DNA of 64,000 nt from Prunus persica (GCF_000346465.2 NC_034013.1:10569404-10633403), one strand, 5' to 3'; positions 12,858 to 23,801 are shown, counted from the stretch's first letter. Notes: generated by a model not told the origin, from the letters alone. Made by a program: numbers and translations.

Positions 12858-13327
12858 CAAATCCTGTAGTCGACATCTTCTTCCTCGCGCGCCGATCTCT
12901 CTCTCCCTCTTCACACGCAGCGCCCAGGGGCTCAACAGCCCCTCAACGGCAAACTTCGCCCGGAGAAACGTATCCGAAAAGTCAGGTACTCGTGTCCGGA
13001 ATGTCAGATACATACGTATCCAAACGAGTATCCGATACGGGATACGCCACTAAATTGGCGTATCCATGCTTCATAATACACGCATGGAAGCAACGATCAG
13101 CCTCCGTGTCCCCAAATCTTGAAAACACCACGTTTCCAAACTCAAGGCACAAATCTGAATATGTTTTCTGAAATTGATTTTGCGTGTTTTTCAAAACGGC
13201 CCCTAAGAAAAGCGAGAGAAGCTTACTGGATAGTTGGGTTTGATGAACTGGATTGTGCAGGCTCGGAGATTGAAAGAGATTGGATTCCGTCGGCTGCCGG
13301 GGCTTGCTCTGGAGATTCAGTCGCCAT
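9203..13327 (-). CDS. Tyrosine--tRNA ligase, plant cytosolic type
   Basis: This enzyme charges tRNA-Tyr with tyrosine for cytosolic translation. The coding exons are complement of 13227-13327, 11519-11666, 10939-11228, 10729-10825, 10180-10285, 9983-10065, 9743-9888, 9517-9622, 9355-9414 and 9203-9223. All junctions are GT-AG and phases agree, giving 385 codons before TGA, the usual length for this plant family. A low-complexity Ser/Pro N-terminus (residues 1-34) precedes the Rossmann catalytic fold. The HIGH-type motif is HIAQ at about 80-83 within FEPSGRMHIAQG, and the class I signature KMSKS is at about 259-263. The protein ends KYRVTR in a 21-base last exon. Between these, RCCPAMGRNVEEDL replaces the more usual RCGQIMGRSE-type stretch, an oddity worth checking. 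Intron 1 (11667-13226) hosts two transposons. An exon-7 scrap of this gene lies at 3491-7345. Confidence 0.95.
9430..9540. repeat. Partial duplication of exon 8 end inside intron 8
   Basis: AAGCCTACTTCCAGTATTTT at 9437 repeats AAGCCTACCTCCAGTATTTT at 9509. The first lies in the intron between exons 8 and 9, the second is the true exon 8 donor region. An (AT) run at 9480-9502 lies between them. The copy would supply a decoy splice donor, although its sequence CCTACTT no longer gives as good a site. Confidence 0.7.
10866..10904. repeat. (AC)n/(AT)n microsatellite in TyrRS intron 3
   Basis: A run of about 12 CA units followed directly by about 9 TA units lies between exons 4 and 3 of the synthetase gene. 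Confidence 0.9.
12263..13076. mobile_element. Non-autonomous hAT-like element with GATACG repeats, copy 2
   Basis: The left end reads TATGAAGCACGGACAC and the right end GTATCCATGCTTCATA, matching the ends of the element at 3602-4369. Dense GATACG-type motifs lie near 12290-12365 and 12965-13065. A MITE family A copy (12630-12817) and AT microsatellites interrupt it. Its GC-rich middle (12880-12960) differs from that of copy 1. No clear 8-bp target duplication was found. It lies in intron 1 of the synthetase gene. Confidence 0.75.
12630..12817. mobile_element. MITE family A, copy 2
   Basis: It begins CAGTCCTGATCTCTTGGACC and ends with the inverse TCCAAGAGATTGGGACT. It is bounded by (AT)n on both sides, so a target duplication cannot be read. 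Internal inverted phrases CACCCACCGTTGGAT and ATCCAACGGTGGGTG make it nearly palindromic. Confidence 0.85.
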
Positions 13328-13420
13328 AGGAGAGGTTAAGTGTGAAGCTTTCCCAAAAGCTTTGTAGGGTTTTCCGTGTGCCGTTGTTACGTGGTAGCTT
13401 GTAAGTCACGGCAATCGGGC

Positions 13421-13427
13421 TTTTATA
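13421..13427 (-). promoter_or_regulatory. TATA box of the TyrRS gene
   Basis: On the minus strand CCTATAAAAGCCC lies about 95 bases before the chosen ATG (13325-13327). This spacing would place transcription start near 13395 with a leader of about 65 bases. Confidence 0.6.
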
Positions 13428-15209
13428 GGAGTCCAATTTTCCTGTGCCCACCCTGTTGCTCTCCTATTTTTATTACACGTAGCTTATCACTTGACACTAC
13501 CCTGTTTGCAGATCAATCGAAATGGGCCCCCTTCCCTGTCTTTAATTAGATCTCCTAATTCTAATTGGAAAGGAATCCTATTCTCTAACAGAATAAATCT
13601 TCTCCTAATTTTGAGAATAAACACTTTGAAGTAGTGGGTGTACAAATGTGTTACTTTGTGGCAGACATTTAGAGCACGAACGCTAGGCATTTGTGCTTTT
13701 ATTTTGACAAGTGACTGAATTGCTAGATAATTTGACAGATGTGAGCTAAGCATACAATTTCAAAATATAAAAAAATATAAACACAATTTGAAAACTGTAC
13801 TCAATGCCAATTGTTTAAATAAATAAAAAAATTACACAATGAAATTTCATTTCCACTTAATATAGTATGGTATTTCAGACCTTTTCAAAATATATATATA
13901 TATATATTATATTATTTAATGTATATATTAAATAACAAACTGAAATTTCATTTCCACTTAATATAGTGATTAGATACAATAACTGAAAAAAAAAAAAAAA
14001 AACTTGGTACTTAAAACTGAACGTATCTAACATCAATGAATTAGAAGCTCCAAATAAAACACCCTTTATGAGCCTATGTCTGCCTTTGTAAGCCTCCTTA
14101 ATCACATTATCTGCCAAATAAGAGCATCGGCATTAGAGAGAGGAGAGAGAGAATCTACCAGAATAGATAACCAGTTCAAGAGAGAGGGATAATCCTCCTT
14201 CAATATTTCAGCAATACTATCAAGTTCCAACAAAACTAATGGCTACATACGTTCATGGTCTACATTGGATTCAATGTAAATGACAGTACCATTTCTTGGC
14301 CTCTTGAGGTAAATGACAGTAGCATTTGGCTGATCAAATTATATTAAAAGCAGGAAATAAACAAAATCTAACTACACAATTTATACTTCTCCATTATCAA
14401 ATTCTCATAACTTTAACTCTTGGCTTTCGAATTCTACATGGATATTTGTAATCTTAAATGTACAATGATTCTTGACAGTTGATGTCAATCTTAAACCTTC
14501 CGCCAGTTGGAGACCCACTCCCTAACATAACAAACTGAAAAAACTAATTCCTCCATGTTCATTAAAATGTTACAAACTAGTAACCGAGGCTGCTAATTAT
14601 ATGTCGCACATCTACCCTGTACCTACATGATTCTTGCTGCAAGAACTGCGTGCCAGATCTAAAACATCCAAGAGAATAACAGAAGGCAAATATTTCCCTC
14701 GTAAGAACATGGGTGACAAAAATGTAATTAATTACATATCATAGGGAAAAAGAAACATTTAAGATAAAAATCCTATCTTCAAACACGCAGATATTAAAGC
14801 AGAAAAAAGTTATCATTCATATCATCTCATCAGATCCTAACCTTGTAGGACCAAACAAAACCAAAGCTTGAAGCAAGATGAAACAAGCAACACACAGAGA
14901 TTGAGACATAGAAATATTCATGCCTTCAATTTTGCCTATTAATCGAAACCCACAGAAACTATGCACAACAACTGGAAAATTAAGAAAAAATTGCTTTAGT
15001 TTCAATAGAATACAAGTATTTCGAAACCCTAATAATCTACAAAATTGGGGAACATGAAGACAACTAAGAATTCAAACCAAATACATACAAATTTACCTTA
15101 GAATGAACCAGAGCCCTCCACAATTTGCAAGGATTCGCTCCAAAAACCAATGAAATTGGATGATGTTTGGATAGGTTTGGAGAGGGAGAACGAGTCTCTA
15201 GACTCTAAA
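13428..15209. other. Intergenic, no gene recognised
   Basis: AT-rich sequence with short microsatellites (AT run near 13890-13905). A minus-strand open stretch at about 14030-14117 has codon-like composition (contains KGRHRLIKGVLFGASN) but I do not recognise it and no gene model follows. Nothing else is supported. Confidence 0.4.
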
Positions 15210-15404
15210 GGGTCGTTTGTTACACAGGTTTGGACTAAATTTAGTACCATGTTTGTTTCATCTAATCCTACTCTTAGATGGGATTGCTAATACCAGGCCC
15301 ACCAAAAACACCTTCTTATGAGAGGACTACTAAACCCATGTGAAAATGAAGGATTAACTAGTCTCATGCTGACCAATGTATAAAATGCATATATTATATT
15401 GTAA

Positions 15405-15569
15405 CAGTTCCGATCTCTTGAACCACAGGAGTCCAAGAGATTGTGGTCACTCACCGTTGGATATTAATCTAATGGTTCAAAAAAGTTTCTTAAAAGGAGT
15501 GCAAGAGTGGGTGAACCGTTAAATTTACATCCAACGGTAAGTGACCACAAATCTCTTGGACCAAGACTA
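15405..15569. mobile_element. MITE family A, copy 3, with 10-bp target duplication
   Basis: It starts CAGTTCCGATCTCTTGAACC and ends ATCTCTTGGACCAAGACTA. The direct repeat TATATTGTAA lies at 15395-15404 and 15570-15579. A 9-10 bp duplication suggests Mutator-like (MULE) mobilisation. Confidence 0.85.
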
Positions 15570-15593
15570 TATATTGTAATACTAATAACATAT

Positions 15594-15624
<31 letters not shown>

Positions 15625-15707
15625 TACTTACATACACATATACTATAATGAACATATATACACGTATATATACATATATATATAATATATGTATATATGT
15701 GTATATA

Positions 15708-16110
15708 CAGTCCCCTTCTATTGAGGGATCCCTCGAATAAAATTATTTGAGGGACGCCCTTTAGGGTACCCTACAATTTTTTTCCCAATGATATCCAAAC
15801 CATCTATTTTTTAGGTCTTCATTCATAGATCATCCTAACAAAAAATTAGACAAATCGGAAACTGTTTCGACATCCAATTGTGTCTTACAAAATCAATGAA
15901 CACGGTACTTCAAGAAAATGCTAAAATTTCAATAACTTAATTGAGTGGTCAAATGATATCGGATTCAAGTGATTTTTTGTAAGGATGATCTTTGAATGAG
16001 TATCTACAAAATAGACGGTTTGGATTAGTGAAATACAATCCGGAGTGGGGCCTACAAGGGGTGTCCCTCAAATAAGCTTATTTGAGGGATCCCTCAATAG
16101 AAGCTCTCTG
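15708..16110. mobile_element. MITE family B, copy 1
   Basis: The termini CAGTCCCCTTCTATTGAGGG and CCCTCAATAGAAGCTCTCTG are inverted repeats extending about 50 bases through ATTTGAGGGACGCCC. It is about 403 bases and shares nearly every base with 16243-16643. It is flanked by TA-rich simple repeats. Confidence 0.85.
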
Positions 16111-16242
16111 TGTGTATATATATACACATATATATATATATAATATACATATACATATATACACATACCCATATACACATATACATATTAATATTATAAT
16201 AATAGCATACGTATATAGATATATATATATATTATAATACAT

Positions 16243-16643
16243 CAGTCCCCTTCTATTGAGGGATTCCTCAAATAAAATTATTTGAGGGACGCCCTTTAGG
16301 GTACCATAGAATTTTTTTCTCAATGATCCAAACCATCTATTTTTTAGGTCTTCATTCATAGATCATCCTTACAAAAAATTAGACAAATCGGAAACCGTTT
16401 CGACATCCAATTGTGTCTTACAAAATCAATGAACATGGTGCTTCAAGAAAATGCTAAAATTTCAATAACTTAATTGAGTAGTCAAATGATATCGGATTCA
16501 AGTGATTTTTTATAGGGATGATTTTTGAATGAGTATCTACAAAATAGACGGTTTGGATTAGTGAAATACAATCCGGAGTGGGGCCTACAAGGGGTGTCCC
16601 TCAAATAAGCTTATTTGAGGGATCCCTCAATGGAAGCTCTCTG
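16243..16643. mobile_element. MITE family B, copy 2
   Basis: It is a near-identical copy of 15708-16110 in the same orientation, separated by about 130 bases of TA-rich sequence. Differences are single bases such as ACCATAG for ACCCTAC near 16305. It ends AATGGAAGCTCTCTG. Confidence 0.85.
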
Positions 16644-17003
16644 TATAATACATATATATGTATATATACATATATGTATATATATATATTATACCCATAT
16701 ATGTATTATAATATACATATACACGCATATATACACATATACATTATATATGTGTGTGTATATATATATTATAAAATACATATATACATATATATATAGA
16801 TAGTTTTGAAAAAACTAAAAATATATAGTCGTAATCCAAGCATATATCAAACGCAGGATAAATGTTATCCAACTTAGACCAACCCAAGCCAAGCCAAGCT
16901 AGTCCCTAAGCATAGTCCATGCCAAAACAGTCCTGTGTAACAAACGAGTCCAGAGACTTACAGAGGTTACTAAGAGTGAGAGAAAGCAAGCGTGATATAG
17001 ACG

Positions 17004-17006
<3 letters not shown>

Positions 17007-17058
<52 letters not shown>
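17007..17058. repeat. (AG)n microsatellite
   Basis: An almost pure AG run of about 50 bases, followed by more degenerate GA-rich sequence to about 17190. Confidence 0.95.
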
Positions 17059-17059
<1 letters not shown>

Positions 17060-18828
17060 CTCTGAGAGGGTTAGGTTACTGCGGGGCGATCTAGGTTAGG
17101 TCGACTCTAGAGAGAGAGAGGATGAGGTTGACAGACAGAGAAAATGAGATCGAGAGAAGAGATGATACCAGATGAGAGAGTGAGATAAAGAGAGGAGCTG
17201 AGGTCAGACACAAAAGTTGTCTATTTGTGCATTACTGAAGCACAATTATTTCCTTCTTCTGTTCAAGTTGGACACAAAACAATTGTGTCCTCTACATATG
17301 ACACAAATACTATATATATGTGTTCAATGTGATTCAAAAGGGCATGACCCTCTTTTTTGTGGCCTTTGGATCGTGCTTTTTGCCCAGTTGTGTAGTAGTG
17401 CATTGATGATTTCTGAGACACAAACTCATAATATAATACCAATCTTTTTCTCAAGGAAATGTAAATCCTTTTAGTACCAACAACTAATCAATCTATCAAT
17501 CCATTTCATATACACCTAGTCTAGCAGTGGAGAAAGAACCAGAACAACCTAAACTTACAGCACAAGAGAAGAAACATGATAAAGTTGAGCCTGAGAAAAG
17601 TGTGGAGGATGGAAGAGTAAAAGATGAAAGATCTTCAATTGGTAAGGTTGAGGAGCCCACATTCCTGGAAGAAGGGAACATGGATAAAGACGACAAGCCA
17701 TATTGAGGAGCAATAATTGAAGGCTCACCTGTGCTAGAATGGAGCATGAGTTAACTCATTCAAATAGACGTTAATCGAAGAGTTAACAAACCAAATGAAA
17801 GGGGGCACCAATGGGCACACAAATATCCATCGATCCAAACCTGTAGCAGGGAGGACTGTTTACCAAGTCATGTTCCTGATTTGTAACAAACGATGAATTG
17901 GAGCCACGTCTACTATATTCCTATCCAATTTTCAGCGTTGTTCAATTCTGCCCGCGAACATATCGTTGCTTAGATAGATGCGATGCGACTATGTAGTTCA
18001 AAAGAGACCCCAAGCAAGCCGCGCGCCAAAGCAACCTCATTGTCATTTGTCCAATAACAGGCACTAATATTACACATCGTCTAAGCCACCGAGCAGATAA
18101 GAAAATTTTCTTATCTTACATTCATGATTTCGCATGCATTATCAACGTATTTACTATATCTTCTTTACATTATTATATATGTTCACTACAACACTATGCT
18201 GTATTATGCGGAAATACATTAGCTTGGATGAGTTATATGTTCTTATTGGGACGAGCGCCTGCCCCATGCTCAGATTCATTCCCATAAGAATTTGACTTCA
18301 TATGCCTTTTATATTTGCTTTGGGGTAAGGCTTGTATGCTTAAGAAAAATATGCTTATAGGCACAGGTACGAGGTCAATCGTTCTTTCATCATAGGACCA
18401 TCCTATTTCTATTGCTTTGTAGACAGTAACTTAGCTGGGGGCAACTGGCTGAAACTCAAGTGGGATAGCCCAAACATTTAGCAACACATTTTTTGGCAAC
18501 GCAGATGTATTTCAGTTTGGATTTATTTTTGCCTTTTTTATTTCCTGTTTTCTAGCTTTTTAATTAAATTGTGCAATTCTTATGTAGTTTTAGCAAATGC
18601 TAATGACTTTGCCTAAGACCTCAAGTGAAAATATTCTAGTGTTTTCTTCGATTGTCCACCCTTGCTAAGATATTTACTATATTATTTCTTCTAAACGCTG
18701 CGCTATATTGCAATTGAACATATCCCACCAATTGTGATACAGCAGTGCTTGATAATCTTATTGAGTATCTGCAAAACTAGTTCTTATTGATGCAAACCCA
18801 AAAGGAAGGAAAATCATTTCAACTCCGA
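17060..18828. other. Intergenic with one possible gene scrap
   Basis: GA-rich to 17200, then mixed sequence without recognisable genes apart from the hydrophilic stretch at 17524-17706. No transposon ends were found in 17760-18828. Confidence 0.4.
17524..17706 (+). pseudogene. Possible exon scrap, Glu/Lys-rich, unrecognised
   Basis: A 60-codon stretch preceded by a splice-acceptor-like TCTAG reads as strongly charged protein (pieces KEPEQPKLTAQEKKHDKVEP and GKVEEPTFLEEGNMDKDDKP) and ends at TGA. The composition is coding-like, but no family is recognised and there is no neighbouring exon. It may be a fragment of a disordered region of a duplicated gene. Confidence 0.3.
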
Positions 18829-19277
18829 GGCCCCGTTTGGTTCATGAAAAAGGAGACTTGGGGATGAGAAATCAATTGCTTTCCCATGATCGGTAAGTCC
18901 ATGCATGGGAAAGTAAGAGGGAAAGTGAAGCCATCCTTCCAACTTTGGTTTTGTTTTCCTTCATCATGGGAAAGTTTGGGAAAATGAGCCAATATTAAAT
19001 AAATATTTTTTATGACTATTTTGTCCCCATTAACAATTTAGAATTACAATATATCATTAAATGCATTCTTGTTTATTTGATTTAATATAGGTATAATTGA
19101 AAATTTATACAAACTTTGTTTTCCTTTCCTACTCAGAACAAACATGGGAAAGGAAATAAAGTGATATCTCCCAATTACTTTCCCAATATTACCAAACGTG
19201 AGAAATGAATCTTCCATTTTCCATCCCTTAGGAAATGACATTGGAAATGATTTCTCCTCAAATTCGTTCCTTGAACA

Positions 19278-21284
19278 TGTTAGATATATGCCCTATAAGC
19301 CAATATAAAATGGATAATTCAAAGGAAATAATATATAATAATCAAATGGGCAAGAACGTTGCTTCAGATACATAACGTACACAAAGTAACAAGTCCATAG
19401 ATTAAGATATAAATGAAAAATGGTCTAAAGAAGTTAGATGCACGAGACCTTTCCATACATATAAATATCGTATCCTGACATGTTCCTGGTGATAGGATCA
19501 CCAATTGGCCAATGGTGACCCGCAAAGCTGGTGATAGGATCACCAATTGGCCAATGGTGACCCGCAAAGACTGGTACACGTTATGTCCTTCAATTGGGAG
19601 GATGACTAGTCTTAAATCATTCGTGTAGAGAATGTAAGACATATGTGTAGGTGCTCTATAGAAAATGGAGTCCATTGAACGCGATCAAATCTAGAATTCT
19701 TGTATGGAAGTCTTACTCACAAGTGTCAAACAAAAAATTCTCAAGTTGTAATAATGTAAATTAATCCTTAGACCAGAGACATCACAATTGTCTTGTATAT
19801 ATGTTGGTTCTATTTTAGAGCACTATACGGTCTTATCAAAATGATGTGACTTAAGGGTGTTCCGCAGGATTCTCAGCGTGTACGTAGAGACAGGTAAATG
19901 TACAACAAGAAATCTATACTCTTAGTAAGAAGAGAGAATACTCTAAAGATATGATTCGTGAATCTTTGGCCAAAGTATTGGATGGAAATTGAAACAAGAA
20001 CATTTGCAATTTCATCAAATTGAATCATATAATCTAGAGATGTCATATTAGGGATTTTGACACAAGTTTACCATATCCCGAGAATATGACATAGAGTATT
20101 GAATTAGAGAATGATTAAATTGCATTGTAATCACAAACTGACTAGGTTTTCTAAATGAATTCTTTTTACCTTGGGTAGCCATGACATACTGCTAGGTGTC
20201 ACTCATGGCTTGTGGAAGCCCTGTAAGGACTAATTATAATTAGCCTTCCCCAATAGGGAGAATTGTATGGAAGGATACAATTCACAATTGATTCAGAGTG
20301 AATCATTCATACCCACTGCCTCGCTAATTAGAACCTATAAGATCGCACACCGAAAAGGAATCGATTGGGAAATTATGAAGAGAATGAATGATTTTGTGAC
20401 TTGATCAAAGTCAATGTGAAAGTCAAATGTCAAGTCAAAAGTCAAAGGTCAAAAGGTTGACCCGATACTTGACACGGTCAACTAAGGATGATTGGGACCA
20501 ACACTCGTTAGACAAGTGAGTGATTGAATTAGTTAATTCACTAGAGTAATTAAATTGATTAGATTAATTAATTATTCAGTTAAAGTTATGAAACTTTAAT
20601 TAAAGGTCCCATATGACTTGGAAATTCAAAAGGGATTTGACTATATGGACTTAGGCACATATGTGACACATTATAAGATAATGTGTTGGACCAAGATAGC
20701 AAACAATGACACACAAAGAGGGGGGTGCGGCTACACTAAGGTTTAGGGGCATTTTTGTCGCTCTTGTGACATTTTTTTTCCTATAAGTGCATAGCTATCG
20801 AATCCTATCATCCTAGGGTTTTTAAGTTGAAAAAATTGAAAAAGAAAAAACATCAAGCTCTCTCTCACTAACCCCTTGAGTCTATCACATCAAGTGAGGG
20901 TGCTAGCACCACTCTTTACTTGTTGTCTACTCATTCTCTCATCCCATTCAATCATTGGTGAAGAACTTTGGGGAGGTGCATTTGTACCTATTTGGAGAGC
21001 TACAATGTGGAGAATCAACATCGAAAGGAAAGCCAACAACAAAGGGACCACTCCCTCTACTTGAATACCAAGGGTATGAACATCTTATCTTTCTCTCAAA
21101 AAGGATTTAGAGAGTCTTTGGGGCATACTTTCATAGACTTATAAAGATTTGGACCAAATGAGACTTACATGAATCCCTAGTTTATTTAATACTTCCGCTC
21201 TTACTTTGATTTCATATTAGATATGGCATGCTAGGTGATTTATACTCTCAAAGTTTGGTTGTAGAGTTTTTAAAAATCTCTACA
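19278..21284 (+). mobile_element. Solo LTR, about 2.0 kb
   Basis: It starts TGTTAGATATATGCCC and ends TCTCTACA, the TG...CA boundary of an LTR. The flanks GAACA (19273-19277) and CAACA (21285-21289) are a 4-of-5 match, as for an aged 5-bp duplication. A TATA-like TCCTATAAGTGC lies at about 20780, followed by a leader-like zone. No internal coding region or second LTR is present. It inserted in the TIR element 18829-21327. Confidence 0.65.
19486..19569. repeat. 42-bp perfect tandem duplication in the solo LTR
   Basis: Two identical copies start CTGGTGATAGGATCACC at 19486 and 19528. Each unit carries GGTGATAGGATCACC and CACCAATTGGCCAATGGTG, so each can fold on itself. Confidence 0.95.
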
Positions 21285-21564
21285 CAACACCATTCCCACA
21301 GTATTCCCTTCAGAACCGAATGGGGCCTGAATGATTGAACGAAGCGGCCACTACTATAACCGATGCTAGCCATTCACTCAACTTCTCTCAAAGCAAGATA
21401 AGAAATCATCTAAACCCATCCACTTTGACTTTCACATAATATTAAATTACCAACAAGTTTACATATTTCTAATGGTCATTAACATACATGTCATATTATT
21501 TCACTTATGTGCATGCCAATTAGATGCCTATGTCAGGTGCAGTTTAAAATGATTCGGAACCTTT

Positions 21565-21718
21565 TTTATTTTTTATTTTTTTTATTTTAGGACTTTTCTT
21601 ATTGAAAGGGGCGATAGCATATTAAACTCACACACACAACACGGATGCTAGGACTCGAAACCAGGACCTTGCATGAGGAAGTAAATACTCCAAACCACTA
21701 CACTAGTGGGTCCTTTGC
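21565..21718 (-). mobile_element. tRNA-derived SINE with target duplication
   Basis: The direct repeat GATTCGGAACCTTT flanks it at 21551-21564 and 21719-21732. On the minus strand the unit starts AAAGGACCCACTAGTG, has an A-box-like TAGTGTAGTGG, a B-box GGTTTCGAGTCC, and ends in an A-rich tail (T-rich at 21565-21592 on the plus strand). The length of about 154 bases fits plant SINEs. Confidence 0.85.
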
Positions 21719-21949
21719 GATTCGGAACCTTTACATTCATTGAAAGATGCTCAAAGAGTATGCTTTTGGTCAATTTACTTGGCTTTCGCCTCAATAAAAT
21801 TATATTAAATTGAATGCTACTAATTGCTACAATAACAAGTAAAACAATTTTTACATATGCCTAGTGCAAGTAACTTGGCTAGTCTCCGAGTCGAGATATG
21901 CTTTACTCTGGTCACATTTCTTTTTAAAAGACTTCTATATGATATTAGC

Positions 21950-23023
21950 TAGGGGTGGTTGAGGTTCGATAACTGCGAATTTTTGCCCAAACCGCAAACC
22001 AACCGACTATATGCGGTAAGGTGATTTTTGAAACTGCAAACTAACTACTTTTTGCGGTTTACCACATTGCAGTAAAACCACAAATTCGGTTGGTTACCAT
22101 GAATTAACGGTTTAAACCGCAAGTTCTTTTTATGTCATAAAAATCAAATCTTCCACATTTTAGGCCTAGTTTTGATGCTTCTTTTGAAGCCTTTTGAGTT
22201 CAAGTATACTTTAACCTAAAAATATAAATTTACAACCTCAACTTCTCAAGCATATATAAATTCACAACATCAACCTCAACTTCTTAAGCATTCACAACCT
22301 AAAGAAAAATCCAATTCCAAATCATTTAAAGTTACAAACCAAAAGGAAAATGCAATGCAAAATGAATTAAAGTTACAACCCAAAGGAAAATTCCAATTCA
22401 AAGTTAATTAAAGTTACAAACCAAAATGAAAATGCAATGCAAAATGAATTAAAGTTACAACCCAAAGGAAAATTCCAATTCAAAGTTAATTAAAGTTACA
22501 AACCAAATAGAAAATGCAATGCAAAATGAATTAAAGTTACAACCCAAAGGAAAATTCCAATTCAAAGTTAATTAAAGTTACAAACCAAATAGAAAATGCA
22601 ATGCAAAATGAATTTAAGTTACAATCCAAAGGAAAAATCCAATTCAAAGTTAATTAAAGTTACAAACCAAAAAGAGACTCGGTTGCGTTGTTTGAGCACC
22701 AATGCTATCTATAAATAAAACAACATAAGTTTAGTACATTTTATTATAAGAAGAAGCATAAATAAACTAATTACTTACAAGTTGTCATATATATGTTCCA
22801 TTTCCTTGTAGAATTCAACCTCATCATCCATGCAATTTTATTATTATTTAAAATATGATTGCGGTTTGTGGTAACTGCGAGTTGCCAACTTCATCAACCG
22901 CAATCGCAATTGCGGTGCGGTTTCTAAAATCGCAATTTTCGGTCAGTTTTCAAGTATTGCGGTTTCAATGCGGTATAATATCGGTTGGTTTTTGTAATTT
23001 TTCGATCTAAAATGCCACCCTTA
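21950..23023. mobile_element. hAT-like non-autonomous element with GCGGTTT repeats
   Basis: The short ends TAGGGGTGG and CCACCCTTA are inverse. Subterminal zones at 21970-22120 and 22860-22985 share TGCGGTTT/AAACCGCA motifs in opposite orientation. There is no transposase. The centre holds a 41-bp tandem array. A target duplication was not identified. Confidence 0.6.
22327..22680. repeat. 41-bp minisatellite with alternating A/B units
   Basis: About 8.5 units of 41 bases begin AAAGTTACAA. Odd units contain GAAAATGCAATGCAAAATG and even units GGAAAATTCCAATTCAAAG, so the higher-order period is 82 bases. Confidence 0.9.
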
Positions 23024-23135
23024 GTAATCACTACTAAGTAGATGTAATTGTGAAATATACCAGAAAAAATATTCATCAACATCCAAACGTCAACTCAAAA
23101 ACCCATTAAATTTCAACTTCAATGCTATGCCCTAT

Positions 23136-23234
23136 TCTTGTTCCTGCATGCTTTGTTTTGCTACTCTAAGCAATATCAGTTGTCTTCTTGTTCCCGCGCT
23201 ACTTTGGTTTGCTACTCTAAGCAGATTCAGTTGT
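23136..23234. repeat. 50-bp tandem duplication
   Basis: TCTTGTTCC followed by TTTGCTACTCTAAGCA and TCAGTTG occurs at 23136 and again at 23186. Confidence 0.85.
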
Positions 23235-23320
23235 TGGCCAATGCAACGAGGTGTCACTTGGACAAACCATGTCCTCTAGTGCATATGGGCTTGAAATCAA
23301 TAAAACTTAACCTGCTATTT

Positions 23321-23710
23321 CCAAAACCTAAAATATTATCTTAGGAAAAAAATAGACAGTAAGCCTCAACCAAAAAACTGAAATTTAGAATTAAAAAAGC
23401 ATGATGCAAAGCCCTCAGAGAGGGCCTACAAAATGATGGATGACTTATAGTCCAATAACAAAATTAATATATATCAAGAACACACACACAAGAAGACAGT
23501 TCTTTTGGTGGATAAATCTAACATGTATACAATAAACAGTATTGAATGAATCGATATGCATCACATGTTATACAAACCGCGACTTCCAAAACCTAAAATA
23601 TTATATTAGGGAAACAACAGACAGTAAGGCTCAACCAAAAAACTAAAATTTAGGATGAAAAAGCATGATAAACAATATTGAATGAATGGGTATGCATCAC
23701 ATGTTATACA
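23321..23710. repeat. Diverged tandem duplication
   Basis: The block CCAAAACCTAAAATATTAT...AAAAAGCATGAT at 23321-23405 recurs at 23586-23670. The block TATTGAATGAATCGATATGC at 23539 recurs near 23678. The unit is roughly 150-265 bases with insertions. Confidence 0.75.
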
Positions 23711-23801
23711 AATAACATGTCTATACGATAGAAAAAATATACCTTTAAATCCCCCAGCACAGTTGAATATGCATACTTGACAGTAGATACAGGGATGCCG
23801 T

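Larger units (their letters stand above)
15210..16951. mobile_element. TIR element hosting three nested MITEs
   Basis: The left end GGGTCGTTTGTTACACAGG and right end CCTGTGTAACAAACGAGTCC are inverted copies. Flanking bases AGTCTCT (15194) and AGAGACT (16952) extend the symmetry. The TIR style resembles PIF/Harbinger or hAT MITE ends, but no clean target duplication can be read. Its interior is filled by MITE A copy 3, two MITE B copies and TA-rich simple sequence. The intrinsic element would be only a few hundred bases. Confidence 0.65.
18829..21327. mobile_element. TIR element split by a solo LTR
   Basis: The left end GGCCCCGTTTGGTTC and right end GAACCGAATGGGGCC are inverted repeats. The left body (to 19277) contains repeated GGGAAAG and TTTCCC motifs. 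The 2-kb LTR at 19278-21284 separates it from the last 40 bases. Class unclear; hAT or Harbinger-type MITE. Confidence 0.6.

Noticed and set aside
15580..15740. Open frames rich in Ile/Tyr/Thr around the TA-rich repeats (also 16130-16240, 16650-16800)
   Set aside because: They are translations of (TA)n/(CATA)n simple sequence and have no coding character.
20876..21064. 62-codon open frame with a signal-peptide-like start
   Set aside because: It lies in the leader-like part of the 2-kb solo LTR, with no homology recognised.
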